Positions 8,933 through 18,306 of a DNA stretch of 64,000 nt are shown here, in pieces. A program made the position numbers and the translations under genes. The DNA is from Comamonas sp. lk (GTDB lineage Bacteria > Pseudomonadota > Gammaproteobacteria > Burkholderiales > Burkholderiaceae_C). Each line of letters starts with the position of its first letter. The stretch's first letter is position 1. Where the stretch lies: assembly GCF_900564145.1 (NCBI RefSeq), contig NZ_UOOB01000001.1:2234754-2298753 (forward strand), in the 5' to 3' direction. Under the pieces are notes generated by a model. That model worked only from the letters and a program-made list of their open reading frames with translations, did no database searches and was not told where the DNA came from.

Positions 8933-10375
8933 ATGCAGCCCGATAACGGCAAGCCCCGCAAGATCATCCCGATCACGCCTGTAGAGCCCGAGGACGGGGA
9001 CAAGATGGTGGCGATGTTCGCCTCCGAGCAAAAGGTGTACTCGCGCTCCATCAGCGGTTTTTTCTCCCGCTGGCGCTGGGCCATGGTGTTCCTGACCCAG
9101 CTGTTCTTCTACGGCATGCCCTGGTTGCAGTGGGGCCAGCGCCAGATGGTGCTGTTCGATCTGGAGGCGCGCCGTTTTTATCTCTTCGGACTGGTGCTGT
9201 ATCCGCAGGACTTCATTTATCTGACGGGCTTGCTCATCATCAGTGCGCTGGCGCTGTTTCTCTTCACGGCGGTGGCCGGGCGTCTGTGGTGCGGCTTTTC
9301 CTGTCCGCAAACGGTATACACCGAAATCTTCATGTGGATAGAGCGCAAGGTCGAAGGCGACCGCAGCGCCCGCATGCGCATAGACAAGAGCGGCTGGACT
9401 TTCGAGAAAATCTGGAAGAAGTCACTCAAGCAGTTTCTGTGGATTGCCGTTTCCCTGTGGACCGGCTTTACCTTTGTGGGCTTTTTCGTGCCCATTCGTG
9501 AGCTGGGTTCGCAGCTGCTTGAGCTGCAAGGCAACTGGCAGATCTTCTGGGTGCTGTTCTACGGTTTTGCTACCTATGGCAATGCGGGCTATATGCGCGA
9601 GCAGGTCTGCAAATACATGTGCCCCTACGCCCGCTTTCAGAGCGCCATGTTCGATAAGGACACCATGATCGTCAGCTACGACGGTCAGCGCGGCGAGCCG
9701 CGCGCGCCCCGCACCAAGCAGGTGGACGCCAAGGCCCAGGGCTTGGGCGACTGCATTGACTGCAAGCTGTGCGTACAGGTCTGCCCCGTGGGTATCGATA
9801 TCCGTAACGGTCTGCAATACGAGTGCATTGGTTGCGGGCTGTGCATCGATGCCTGCAACTCCGTGATGGACAAGATGGGCTATGCGCGCGGACTGATACG
9901 CATGAGCACGCAAAATGCCATCGCCAGGGCCTGGAAGCAGGCGCAGATCATCCGCAGAGTATTCCGGCCGCGGGTGCTGATCTACACGGTGGTGTTGCTG
10001 GGTCTGAGCGCGGCCATGATAGGCAGCCTGATCATGCGCGAGCCGCTCAAGCTCAATGTGATTCGCGACCGTGCCTCGCTGTCGCGCATTGTGGCCGGCG
10101 GCAAGCTGGAGAATGTCTACCGCTTGCAGATCATGAATGCCACCGAGCAGGAGCAGCGCTATCGCATCACGGCCACGGGACTGGATGGCCTGGAGGTGGT
10201 GCTTGAAGATGAGGTTGTGGTCGGGCCGGCGGAGACACGCGGCGTGCCCGTGGGTCTGCAGATTCCCTATGGATCGGCAGCGCCGGGCTCGCATACCGTG
10301 TACTTCAATGTGGATGCCGTGACCGCTGGTGCAGGGCGCACGTCTGAAAAAGCCGTGTTTCTGGTGCCGCGTTAA
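8933..10375 (+). CDS. ccoG: cbb3 oxidase accessory protein, Cu(II) reductase (FixG/RdxA)
   Basis: 480 residues. Membrane helices in the first half (five or so), a conserved CGFSCPQTVYTEIF segment near residue 120, a ferredoxin-like pair of 4Fe-4S motifs (CIDCKLCVQVCPVGID and CIGCGLCIDACN, about residues 275-310), another helix, then a periplasmic Ig-like C-terminal domain. CcoG reduces Cu(II) to Cu(I) for delivery to CcoI. AAGGAG lies 8 bases before the ATG. Same direction as ccoN-P, but beyond a terminator. Confidence 0.95.
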   Translation: MQPDNGKPRKIIPITPVEPEDGDKMVAMFASEQKVYSRSISGFFSRWRWAMVFLTQLFFYGMPWLQWGQRQMVLFDLEARRFYLFGLVLYPQDFIYLTGLLIISALALFLFTAVAGRLWCGFSCPQTVYTEIFMWIERKVEGDRSARMRIDKSGWTFEKIWKKSLKQFLWIAVSLWTGFTFVGFFVPIRELGSQLLELQGNWQIFWVLFYGFATYGNAGYMREQVCKYMCPYARFQSAMFDKDTMIVSYDGQRGEPRAPRTKQVDAKAQGLGDCIDCKLCVQVCPVGIDIRNGLQYECIGCGLCIDACNSVMDKMGYARGLIRMSTQNAIARAWKQAQIIRRVFRPRVLIYTVVLLGLSAAMIGSLIMREPLKLNVIRDRASLSRIVAGGKLENVYRLQIMNATEQEQRYRITATGLDGLEVVLEDEVVVGPAETRGVPVGLQIPYGSAAPGSHTVYFNVDAVTAGAGRTSEKAVFLVPR

Positions 10376-10383
10376 CAATATGA

Positions 10384-10414
10384 ATGCCGCAGCCGCCTCG
10401 CAGGCGCTTGCGGC
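10384..10414 (+). terminator. Hairpin between ccoG and ccoH
   Basis: TGCCGCAGCCGCCT / AGGCGCTTGCGGCA pairs with two mismatches around CGC. No T-run follows, so it may stabilise the upstream message rather than terminate. It also argues against starting ccoH at the ATG at 10384. Confidence 0.45.
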
Positions 10415-10437
10415 AGATTGATCAAAGAGGTTTTGCC

Positions 10438-10749
10438 ATGTCTTCTAGTCCTGTTTCTGCCCCTGCCGGGCGCGCTGCCAAGCCGGTTCACGCCGAAGAC
10501 GGCAAGCCCTGGTGGAAGTTTCCTCATGTCTGGCTGGTTGTTGCCGGACCGGCCATCGTGGTGGTGGCCGGCTTTGTGACGGCCTATATCGCCATCAGTG
10601 CGCCCGATCCCGTCATTGACCCGGATTACTACCAGCACGGTATCGAGATCAACAAGCGCCTGGAAGAGTCGCAAAAAAGTCTGGCGCCTGCCGTGACGGG
10701 CCGCAATCACGCCGCTACTCCGGCCAAGGACCACCCCACGGACCGCTAA
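10438..10749 (+). CDS. ccoH: cbb3 oxidase assembly protein CcoH (FixH family)
   Basis: 103 residues from the ATG at 10438, preceded by AAAGAGG; an in-frame ATG at 10384 would start inside a hairpin. There is one membrane helix (VWLVVAGPAIVVVAGFVTAY, about residues 31-50) and then the FixH signature with DPDYYQHGIEINK. The protein is at the short end of the family (about 100-170). CcoH stabilises CcoP-containing intermediates during assembly. It closes the cco cluster. Confidence 0.88.
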   Translation: MSSSPVSAPAGRAAKPVHAEDGKPWWKFPHVWLVVAGPAIVVVAGFVTAYIAISAPDPVIDPDYYQHGIEINKRLEESQKSLAPAVTGRNHAATPAKDHPTDR

Positions 10750-10785
10750 ATGCTTGTTTTTCGGTGAATTCAAAGCATTTTCGAT

Positions 10786-10832
10786 CTGTAGCCCATATGT
10801 ATGAAGCGTTGATAGCTATTAAATAAATAGTA
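10786..10832 (-). repeat. Comamonadaceae intergenic repeat, reverse copy
   Basis: On the minus strand this reads ATTTAATAGCTATCAACGCT then TCATACATATGGGCT, alignable with the element at 2311-2348. Confidence 0.45.
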
Positions 10833-10956
10833 ATTCGGGTTTCACCTGCCTAGGCTTGCCCGCTGTTTGCGGCAATCCAAGGGTTTGCGGGGGCGCATTC
10901 CATGGCTGTTTGTGCAAAATGTTTTGCACCGATGACACAGCCCAAGGAGACGCAGC

Positions 10957-11208
10957 ATGCTCGCTCAACGCTGGAAGTGGATTGCCTGGCCGGCTTTTCT
11001 GGCGGCGGCAATCCTGGAGATGGTAGTTTTTGCCTTTGTCGATCCCGGCGATATCGGCCCTGTGGGCTGGTCGCGCAACGCTGTCTGCACGCTGGCGTTC
11101 TTTGTGTTCTGGGGCGTGACCCTGTTGTCAAGCTACATCACCTGCTTGCTTTCGCGCTCCGCGCAGGAGCTCAATCACGGCATGGCTTCCGAGCCGCTGG
11201 TTGAGTAA
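10957..11208 (+). CDS. Small two-helix membrane protein, unknown function
   Basis: 83 residues, MLAQRWKWIAWPAFLAAAIL at the start and two hydrophobic segments (about 8-28 and 40-62). CAAGGAGACG precedes the ATG by a good distance, and a strong terminator follows. I do not recognise a named family. Its position between ccoH and fnr suggests a role linked to the oxidase or the respiratory membrane, but that is inference from neighbours only. Confidence 0.7.
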   Translation: MLAQRWKWIAWPAFLAAAILEMVVFAFVDPGDIGPVGWSRNAVCTLAFFVFWGVTLLSSYITCLLSRSAQELNHGMASEPLVE

Positions 11209-11222
11209 GCCGCCCCATGAAG

Positions 11223-11252
11223 AAAGCCCGCGTCCATCGACGCGGGCTTTTT
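11223..11252. terminator. Bidirectional terminator between the small membrane gene and fnr
   Basis: Perfect 12-base stem AAAGCCCGCGTC / GACGCGGGCTTT with loop CATC and T-runs on both strands. It separates two convergent genes. Confidence 0.9.
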
Positions 11253-11273
11253 GATTGTGAAGTGGGGCGTGCC

Positions 11274-11996
11274 TTAGTCGTGGCACTGCTGGCTGTTGAC
11301 GATGCGCTTGAGCGCCTCCGTATCCAGAATGCGCAGATGGCGTTGCTTGACTTCCACAATGCCTTCTTCGGCAAACTTGGAGAAGGTGCGGCTCACGGTT
11401 TCCAGCTTGAGGCCCAGATAGCTGCCGATTTCCTCGCGGGTCATTCGTAACACCAGCTCCGACTTGGAAAAACCGCGGGCAGACAGGCGCTGCACCAGAT
11501 TGAGCACAAAGGCGGCCAACCGCTCTTCGGCGCGCATGCTGCCCAGCAGCAGCATCACACCGTGCTCGCGCACAATCTCGCGGCTCATGACTTTGTGCAC
11601 ATGATTTTGCAAGGCGGTGACTTCGCGCGAGAGCTGCTCGAGCTTGTCAAACGGCATCACGCAGACCTCGGCATCTTCCAGTGCCACCGCGTCGCAGGTG
11701 TGGTGGTCGTTGACGATGCCGTCAAGGCCTATGATCTCGCCCGCCATCTGAAAGCCGGTCACCTGATCGCGGCCGTCCTCGGTGGCGACGCAGGTCTTGA
11801 AAAAGCCGGTGCGAATGGCATACAGCGAAGTGAAACCTTCGCCATTGCGAAACAGCAGACCACCGCGTTTGACTTTGCGGCGTGTCGCCACGATCTCATC
11901 AATACGCTCCATCTGTTCATCGTCCAGGCCCATGGGCATGCACAGTTCGCGCAGATTGCAGTTGGAGCAGCTTGCTTTGATGGTCTGAAGATTCAT
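11274..11996 (-). CDS. fnr: Oxygen-sensing transcriptional regulator FNR
   Basis: 240 residues from the ATG at 11996; a TTG seven codons upstream is less likely. C10, C13, C19 and C101 match the four ligands of the oxygen-labile 4Fe-4S cluster in spacing (CX2CX5C plus one distant Cys). A cyclic-nucleotide-binding-like fold follows, then the Crp-type helix-turn-helix with ETVSRTF, whose E..SR matches FNR specificity. It activates genes under low oxygen; targets here probably include usp/ccoI and hemN. It is divergent from hemN with a perfect FNR box in between, which suggests autoregulation. Confidence 0.95.
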   Translation of the reverse strand: MNLQTIKASCSNCNLRELCMPMGLDDEQMERIDEIVATRRKVKRGGLLFRNGEGFTSLYAIRTGFFKTCVATEDGRDQVTGFQMAGEIIGLDGIVNDHHTCDAVALEDAEVCVMPFDKLEQLSREVTALQNHVHKVMSREIVREHGVMLLLGSMRAEERLAAFVLNLVQRLSARGFSKSELVLRMTREEIGSYLGLKLETVSRTFSKFAEEGIVEVKQRHLRILDTEALKRIVNSQQCHD

Positions 11997-12098
11997 GGGT
12001 AAGCAGGGATGGTGCAAGCCGGTGGGCCTGGACTATCTGTGACCTCTTGGTGAGTGATGAGATGGATCAAATTGTCGCAGCTGTTGCCTTGGCATTTC

Positions 12099-12112
12099 TT
12101 GATATCCATCAA
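12099..12112. promoter_or_regulatory. Perfect FNR operator between fnr and hemN
   Basis: TTGATATCCATCAA matches TTGAT-N4-ATCAA at all ten fixed positions. It lies 103 bases before the fnr ATG and 146 bases before the hemN ATG. Confidence 0.85.
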
Positions 12113-12257
12113 GGCTGATGTGTTTGGCTTGGGGCACATTGCAATCATTCCTTCAATCAATGTGTGCGAGTTCATTGCGGTTGCAGTTGCCAGAAATCCT
12201 GCCCATCAGGAAACAAGCTGTCATCCGCCAATGTGAGCGCATCCTGACATTCACGTT

Positions 12258-13640
12258 ATGACCGCTGTTACGCCCGAGCTACTGAGTCGATTTGATGTTC
12301 CTGGACCACGCTACACATCATTTCCAACAGCCGACCGTTTTGTAGAGGCTTTCGGCACCGAGGACTACATCCTGGCGCTCCAGCAACGCAAGACCCACTG
12401 CGCAGCGAGGGCGCTGCCGCTTTCGCTGTATGTGCATGTGCCATTTTGCGAGTCGCTGTGCTACTACTGTGCCTGCAACAAGATCGTGACCAAGCACCAC
12501 GAGAAAGCGGCCCAGTATCTTGACTATCTGGCGCGTGAAGTGGCCTTGCATACCGAGCACTGCGGCAAGGGACAGGCGGTCAGCCAGCTGCATCTGGGCG
12601 GCGGCACGCCCACGTTTTTTTCCGATGCCGAACTGGCCCGGCTTATGGACTTGATGCGTGAGCATTTCAAGCTCGAAGCGGGTGGGGAGTACTCGATAGA
12701 AGTAGATCCGCGCACCGTGACGAATGAGCGCCTGGCCGTGCTCAAGGAGCTGGGCTTCAATCGCCTGAGCTTCGGGGTTCAGGATTTCGACCCCGCGGTA
12801 CAGAAAGCCGTGCACCGTGAACAACCTGCCGAGCAGGTTTTTGCCCTGGTGCAAAAGGCGCGCGAACTGGGCTTTGCCTCCATCAATGTGGACCTGATTT
12901 ACGGTCTGCCCAAGCAAACCCCGCAGTCGTTTGCGCGCACGCTGGCCCAGGTCAACGAACTGCGCCCGGATCGCATCGCCCTGTATGCCTATGCCCACCT
13001 GCCCGAGCGGTTCAAGCCCCAGCGGCGCATCGAGTCTGCGGATTTACCCATGGGCCAGGACAAGCTCAATATGCTCTCGGGAGCCATTGATGCCTTTATG
13101 GACGGGGGTTATGTCTATGTGGGCATGGATCACTTTGCCCTGCCCGATGATTCCCTGGCGATTGCCAAGCGCCAGGGGCGCTTGCACCGCAACTTCCAAG
13201 GCTATAGCACGCAACCCGATTGCGATCTGATTGCGCTGGGTGTGTCGGCCATCGGCAAGGTGGGGGCGAGCTACAGCCAGAACGCCAAAACCCTGGAGGA
13301 GTATTACGATGCGCTGGATGCAGGTACGTTGCCTGTGGTTCGTGGACTGGCGCTTTCGCGTGATGACATGCTGCGCCGGGCCGTCATCATGTCCATCATG
13401 TGCCAGGGCGAGGTGCTGTTTGAGCCCATGGAGCAGGCCTGGCTGCTGAACTTTCAGGAGTATTTCGCGCCAGAGCTGCAGGCTTTGAAGGAAATGCAGG
13501 CCAACGGGCTGCTGGTGCTCAGCGACGAAGGCTTCAAGGTCACGCCGCTGGGCTGGTTCTTTGTGCGCGGAGTTGCCATGCTGTTTGATCGGTATTTGCA
13601 GGCAGACCGAAACCGTGCGCGTTTTTCCAGGATCATCTAG
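12258..13640 (+). CDS. hemN: Oxygen-independent coproporphyrinogen III oxidase
   Basis: 460 residues, full HemN length. It has the radical SAM motif C64-ESL-C68-YY-C71 plus C73, GGGTPTF after it, and the C-terminal HemN domain. It converts coproporphyrinogen III to protoporphyrinogen IX without oxygen, supplying haem for cbb3 under microaerobic conditions. It is divergent from fnr with a perfect FNR box upstream, and the TauE/SafE-like gene follows after 3 bases. Confidence 0.96.
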   Translation: MTAVTPELLSRFDVPGPRYTSFPTADRFVEAFGTEDYILALQQRKTHCAARALPLSLYVHVPFCESLCYYCACNKIVTKHHEKAAQYLDYLAREVALHTEHCGKGQAVSQLHLGGGTPTFFSDAELARLMDLMREHFKLEAGGEYSIEVDPRTVTNERLAVLKELGFNRLSFGVQDFDPAVQKAVHREQPAEQVFALVQKARELGFASINVDLIYGLPKQTPQSFARTLAQVNELRPDRIALYAYAHLPERFKPQRRIESADLPMGQDKLNMLSGAIDAFMDGGYVYVGMDHFALPDDSLAIAKRQGRLHRNFQGYSTQPDCDLIALGVSAIGKVGASYSQNAKTLEEYYDALDAGTLPVVRGLALSRDDMLRRAVIMSIMCQGEVLFEPMEQAWLLNFQEYFAPELQALKEMQANGLLVLSDEGFKVTPLGWFFVRGVAMLFDRYLQADRNRARFSRII

Positions 13641-13643
13641 GGC

Positions 13644-14372
13644 ATGTTGATTTCGCTGCTCTGGACTGCTTTGATCATGGGACTCGTGGGTGGGTCCCAT
13701 TGTCTTGTCATGTGTGCTGCGCCTTGCAGTGCGGTCACTGGCAGCAAGGCCGACCGCCGTACTGACGGCGGCCCGTCGCAAGTGCTGCACTTTCACGGCA
13801 AGCCAAGCCGTCCATGGTTGGCGCTTCTGTCGTTTCATCTAGGGCGTATTGCAGGCTACTCGGCCCTGGGCGCTGCGGCGGCCGTGGCCATGGAGAGTCT
13901 TTCCTGGCTGACCAATCAAAGCACGGCGCTGCAGCCCTTGTGGGCTCTGTCCCATGTGGCTGTCATGGCCTGGGGTCTGGCTTTGATGGTGCAGGCCAGG
14001 CAGCCGGCATGGCTCGAGAGTGCAGGGCGTTTTGCCTGGCAGCGTGTGCAGCCCTGGGTCAGCGCGCCCGGTGGCCGTCTGGCGGCCGGCTTTTTCTGGG
14101 CATTGATGCCTTGCGGCTTGCTTTACTCGGCCGTGCTGGTAGCCGCACTCAGCGGCGGCGCATGGCAAGGCGGTTTGGCCATGGCTGCGTTTGCCATAGG
14201 CAGCGGGCTCTGGCTGCTAGGAGGCCCCTGGCTGTGGCGCCTGAGTCAATCCCGAATCAATGCGGTGCGTGCGCAATGGGGTACCCGCATCGCGGGGCTG
14301 ATGCTGGTCGCCATATCGGCCTGGGCCCTGTGGATGGACTTGATCTACAAACCCAGTCTTTGGTGCCGCTGA
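13644..14372 (+). CDS. TauE/SafE-like (DsbD_2-type) membrane protein
   Basis: 242 residues with about six hydrophobic helices and the N-terminal motif GGSHCLVMCAAPCSAV, typical of the DsbD_2/'sulfite exporter TauE/SafE' family often found beside cbb3 assembly genes. The cysteines in CAAPC could handle copper or thiols. It starts 3 bases after hemN, so the two are likely co-transcribed. Function in oxidase assembly is inferred from context. Confidence 0.8.
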   Translation: MLISLLWTALIMGLVGGSHCLVMCAAPCSAVTGSKADRRTDGGPSQVLHFHGKPSRPWLALLSFHLGRIAGYSALGAAAAVAMESLSWLTNQSTALQPLWALSHVAVMAWGLALMVQARQPAWLESAGRFAWQRVQPWVSAPGGRLAAGFFWALMPCGLLYSAVLVAALSGGAWQGGLAMAAFAIGSGLWLLGGPWLWRLSQSRINAVRAQWGTRIAGLMLVAISAWALWMDLIYKPSLWCR

Positions 14373-14497
14373 ACACTGGGCTGAAATTGACGTTGCATTA
14401 CCAAAAAACTGACAATCCGGGTTTGTCGCGAGCGTATGACGCTTTATTTTCTTCAGAGAGCCTGCTGAAGTGGAGATAATGCAAGCTCTCACATCTG

Positions 14498-15799
14498 TTG
14501 CAAAAAGTGAATCGACTCGCTGTTATTGATATTGGGCAAGTGCGGATAGGCATGTATGTCCATCTTGATTTGGGATGGCTTCATCACCCCTTTCCGGTCA
14601 ATAACTTCAAAATTATTTCTCAAGCGCAGATCCAGACCTTGAAGGAGCTGGGTCTGAGCACGATTCAGTACGACCCCGATAAAAGCGAAATGGCGTCCGC
14701 TTTAAACGGGGATGAGGATCTGCCTGCGGGTTTCTTGCCAGATCCCGAGTCTTTGTCATCGTCGACCCCATTGAACCCGCAGTCACTGCATTCGGACGCG
14801 GTCGAGCAGTGGCATGCCAAGGTCAAGCACATGGATCTGCAATTCTTGCAGGCGGCGCGCGGCTATGAGCAGCTTGAGCAGGCTGCGCTGCAGCAACCGC
14901 AACTGGCGCGCGCTGCCGGTGAGCAGCTGATCGCCAATTGTCTTGCCACCCTGCTGCCCGAGCAGGATGTAGTCTTGCATGTGCTTTCTGACTCTTCAGC
15001 AAATGCCTCGAGCGCCCATGGTGTGAATGTGACCGTGCTCAGCTTGTTGTTGGGTCGGGCCATGGGTCTCAAGGAGCTTGCACTGCATGAGCTGGGACTG
15101 GCGGCCTTGCTGCATGACGTAGGCAAACTGGCTTTGCCGACCCAGCCCTTTGTGTGCGGCATGAATATTGGCGCGCTGGATACCTCCAAAACACAACATG
15201 CCCACTATGCCAAGCATGTGGGCGAGTCTGTCGCCCTGGCGCAGAGCATGGGGCTGTCGCCCGCCGTGACATCTGCAATTGCCCAGCACCATGAGTGGGC
15301 CGATGGTTCGGGTTTTCCGCTGCATTTGCTGGGTAGCGACATGGAGCTGGCAGGCCAGATTCTGTGTCTGGTCAATGCCTATGACCGTTTGTGCAATCCG
15401 CCCGACAATCACGTCTCGCCCACGCCGCATGAGGCGTTGGCTTCCATGTTCACTACCCATCAAAGAAAATTCGTTCCAGCAGTGCTGGCGGCTTTTGTGC
15501 GTCTGATGGGCGTCTACCCTCCGGGCTCGTTGGTGGAGATGACGGATGGTCGACAAGGCCTGGTGACTTCGGTCAACACCGCCTATCCGCTCAAGCCCCG
15601 GGTATTGATACATGACATCAAGGAAGCGGCGACGCTGACTCTGGCGGATCTGCAAGCAAGTCCCCAACTTGGCATACGCCGCGGGCTTGGTGTGCATCAA
15701 CTGACGCGAGAGGCGGTGTGCGCGCTGCTGCCACATCGTCGCGTGAGCTATTACTTTGACAGTGCCGTGGGCGTTCAGCCCGAGAAGGTTTTATCGTGA
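14498..15799 (+). CDS. HD-GYP c-di-GMP phosphodiesterase with DUF3391
   Basis: 433 residues. An N-terminal DUF3391 region (about 1-110, starting VNRLAVIDIGQVRIGMYV) is followed by the HD-GYP core: H206-D207 in LLHDVGK and H264-H265-E266 in HHEWADGSGFP, with GFP in place of GYP. The start is uncertain: TTG at 14498 or GTG at 14507 are in frame, neither with a convincing ribosome site. It is expected to hydrolyse c-di-GMP in the cytoplasm. Its stop overlaps the start of the next gene, a GGDEF-EAL protein. Confidence 0.87.
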   Translation: MQKVNRLAVIDIGQVRIGMYVHLDLGWLHHPFPVNNFKIISQAQIQTLKELGLSTIQYDPDKSEMASALNGDEDLPAGFLPDPESLSSSTPLNPQSLHSDAVEQWHAKVKHMDLQFLQAARGYEQLEQAALQQPQLARAAGEQLIANCLATLLPEQDVVLHVLSDSSANASSAHGVNVTVLSLLLGRAMGLKELALHELGLAALLHDVGKLALPTQPFVCGMNIGALDTSKTQHAHYAKHVGESVALAQSMGLSPAVTSAIAQHHEWADGSGFPLHLLGSDMELAGQILCLVNAYDRLCNPPDNHVSPTPHEALASMFTTHQRKFVPAVLAAFVRLMGVYPPGSLVEMTDGRQGLVTSVNTAYPLKPRVLIHDIKEAATLTLADLQASPQLGIRRGLGVHQLTREAVCALLPHRRVSYYFDSAVGVQPEKVLS

Positions 15800-18306
15800 A
15801 CGCAGCCCGCGCCGAGATTTCCCAGGAAATCCATACGCCAGCCAAGCTCATGAGCCAGCTGCTGGATGGATTGCAGGAAGGGGCCTGGTTGCTGGATGCG
15901 CAGCAATTGACCGTGGTCTATGCCAATGCTGCAAGCCAGACCTTGACGGGCTATGGTTCGCAGGAAGTCCTGGGTCGTTCGGTGCTGCTGCTGGCGGCCA
16001 CGCCGTTGCAACATGCTTTCTGGAGCGACCCTCTGAACTGGAGCGAGGGTGCCCAGTTTGTGTCGGAGATATGCCGCGCCGACGGGATGCTGGTGCCGGT
16101 TGAGATGCGGGTGACGGCGCTGGATTCCCAGCCCTGCTATCTTTTGCTTTCCATGGTGGACAAAAGCGCTCATGAACGCCATGAGACGGTGCTTGGAGAG
16201 TTGCTGGCCGAAATGCGGGCCACGCTGGAGTCTGCGGCCGATGGCATCCTGGTCTGCGGGCCGGATGGCGACATACGGGCCTTCAATCATCGTTTTTCGC
16301 AACTATGGACGCTGCCGCAAGCAATCCTGTCATCCCGCGACGATGCCGCTGTTTTTGCGCATCTGGATGCGCAGATTCTGCGCAGCGCAAGCCAGTTCAC
16401 GCTGCTGCAGGACACGCCTGGCCTAGGCTTGCCCGATCTGTCGGCTCCCGAGACTTCCGAAGTCCTGGATTTGTGTGACGGACGTGTGATCGAGCGTCGC
16501 TCGGTGCCGCAGGTCAGCCGTGGTGTTCCGACCGGGCGCATATTTTCCTATCGAGACATCACCGCCCAATCCCAGGCGGCTGCCGATCTGCGCTTGGCAG
16601 CGCGGGTGTTTGAATCCAGTCTTGACGGCATTTTCATTGCCGATGCTGCCTGCAAGCTGGTACAGGTCAACCCTGCAGGGCGCAAGCTGCTGGAAGGCCT
16701 GGAAGTGGTCGGCCGGGATGCCGGCACGCTGTTCGCTACGGACGAGGGTGCCGTGCCGGAACTGTCGCAGCTGGCGCAGGAGCAGTGGGAGCAAGGTGCT
16801 TTCTGGGAAGGCAATCTGTGGCTCACTCAGGCCCATGACCAACGTTGTGCCGTATGGCTATCCTGGGTTGCCTTGCGTGATGGTTACGGCAACGTGGTGC
16901 AAAGCATAGGCTTTATGCGGGATATGACGCAGCAACGCTTTGCCCAGCAACGTATAGAACAGCTGGCTTACACCGATGCCCTGACTGGCTTGCCCAACCG
17001 CATGAGCTTGATCGAGCGGGTGGATGCGGCGATTGCCACCGCCCATGTCCACAACGACATGTTCAGCATTCTGTTTGTGGATCTGGACCGTTTCAAAATC
17101 ATCAATGATTCCCTGGGGCATCATTTTGGCGACCGCGTGCTCAAGCTGGTGGCGGAGCGTCTGAACAGCTTGCTGCGCCCTGCAGATATCTTGTGCCGGC
17201 ATGGCGGGGATGAGTTTGTGCTGTATCTGCATGCCTGCAATGCAGAAGGCGCCGCTTCTGTCGCAGAGAGAATCTTGACCGAGATGCGACGGCCTTTTCT
17301 GCTTGATGGCCTGGGCTTTTCGGTCCAGTGCAGCATTGGCGTAGCCCAGTTCCCTCGTGACGGCCTCACCTTGAGCGAGCTGATACGCCAGGCCGATATT
17401 GCCATGTACCGCGTCAAGGAGCGCGGTCGCGGCAATTTCAGTTTTTATCAGCCGCAGATGAGTGCGGGTCTGCTCTCGCGCATGAGACTTGAGCATGCCA
17501 TGCGACAGGCTCTGGACAAGGGCCATATGAGCGTGTACTTTCAGCCGCAGGTGCATATAGGCTCCGGCCGCATTGTGGCTGCAGAGGCCTTGCTGCGCTG
17601 GACCGATCCAGAGTTCGGTGTGGTCTCACCGGCAGCCTTCATTCCTCTGGCGGAGGAGTCGGGTTATGTGGTCACGCTGGGTGCCTGGGTGCTGGAGCAG
17701 TCGGTGCAGGAAGCGGCGCGCTGGCACGCTCAGGGCATGTTCATCAAGGTCTCGGTCAACGTTTCAGCGCTGGAGTTCAGGCAGCCTGATTTTGTCGAGC
17801 GACTCACACAGGTGCTGCATGACAGCACGTTGCCTGCACAGTGGCTGGAGCTGGAGCTGACGGAGAGCATCTTGCTGCAAGATGCCCAGGAGATGGCCTT
17901 GCGTGTGCATCGCATTGCCGAATTGGGCGTGGGCCTGGTCATTGATGACTTTGGCACCGGCTACTCCAATCTCTCCTATCTCAAGAAGCTGCCGATTTCC
18001 AAGATCAAGATCGACCAGAGCTTTGTGCGTGGCCTGCCGCATGATGAGGAAGACAAAGCCATTGTGGGTGCCATCATCAGCATGGGCCAGGCATTGGGGG
18101 TGGAGATCGTGGCTGAAGGCGTTGAGACACCGGAGCAATGCGCAGCCATCGAGCAGATGCAAGGAGGCTACTTCCAAGGTTATCTGTGCTCGCCGGCTCT
18201 ACCTTCGCTTCAATTCAGGCAACGCTTGCGCGAGGATGCTTATGGGGCGCCCGCGTATACGATCTCGTCAGAGGATGATCCATCGCAGCCTGGCGCCGCT
18301 TCCTGA
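15796..18306 (+). CDS. PAS-GGDEF-EAL bifunctional c-di-GMP signalling protein
   Basis: 836 residues starting GTG, overlapping the HD-GYP stop by four bases (GTGA), so translation is probably coupled. Sensor region of PAS-type domains (about 15-395), GGDEF at residues 470-474 with the motif intact, then an EAL domain with E597-A598-L599 and the downstream signatures ELTES, DDFGTGYSN and AEGVETPEQ. Both activities could be functional. There is no membrane helix, so a cytoplasmic sensor is likely. Ligand unknown. Confidence 0.92.
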   Translation: MNAARAEISQEIHTPAKLMSQLLDGLQEGAWLLDAQQLTVVYANAASQTLTGYGSQEVLGRSVLLLAATPLQHAFWSDPLNWSEGAQFVSEICRADGMLVPVEMRVTALDSQPCYLLLSMVDKSAHERHETVLGELLAEMRATLESAADGILVCGPDGDIRAFNHRFSQLWTLPQAILSSRDDAAVFAHLDAQILRSASQFTLLQDTPGLGLPDLSAPETSEVLDLCDGRVIERRSVPQVSRGVPTGRIFSYRDITAQSQAAADLRLAARVFESSLDGIFIADAACKLVQVNPAGRKLLEGLEVVGRDAGTLFATDEGAVPELSQLAQEQWEQGAFWEGNLWLTQAHDQRCAVWLSWVALRDGYGNVVQSIGFMRDMTQQRFAQQRIEQLAYTDALTGLPNRMSLIERVDAAIATAHVHNDMFSILFVDLDRFKIINDSLGHHFGDRVLKLVAERLNSLLRPADILCRHGGDEFVLYLHACNAEGAASVAERILTEMRRPFLLDGLGFSVQCSIGVAQFPRDGLTLSELIRQADIAMYRVKERGRGNFSFYQPQMSAGLLSRMRLEHAMRQALDKGHMSVYFQPQVHIGSGRIVAAEALLRWTDPEFGVVSPAAFIPLAEESGYVVTLGAWVLEQSVQEAARWHAQGMFIKVSVNVSALEFRQPDFVERLTQVLHDSTLPAQWLELELTESILLQDAQEMALRVHRIAELGVGLVIDDFGTGYSNLSYLKKLPISKIKIDQSFVRGLPHDEEDKAIVGAIISMGQALGVEIVAEGVETPEQCAAIEQMQGGYFQGYLCSPALPSLQFRQRLREDAYGAPAYTISSEDDPSQPGAAS

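Noticed and set aside
10424..10431. TTGATCAA-like sequence before ccoH considered as an FNR box
   Set aside because: Half-sites lack the four-base spacer, so it does not match the operator.
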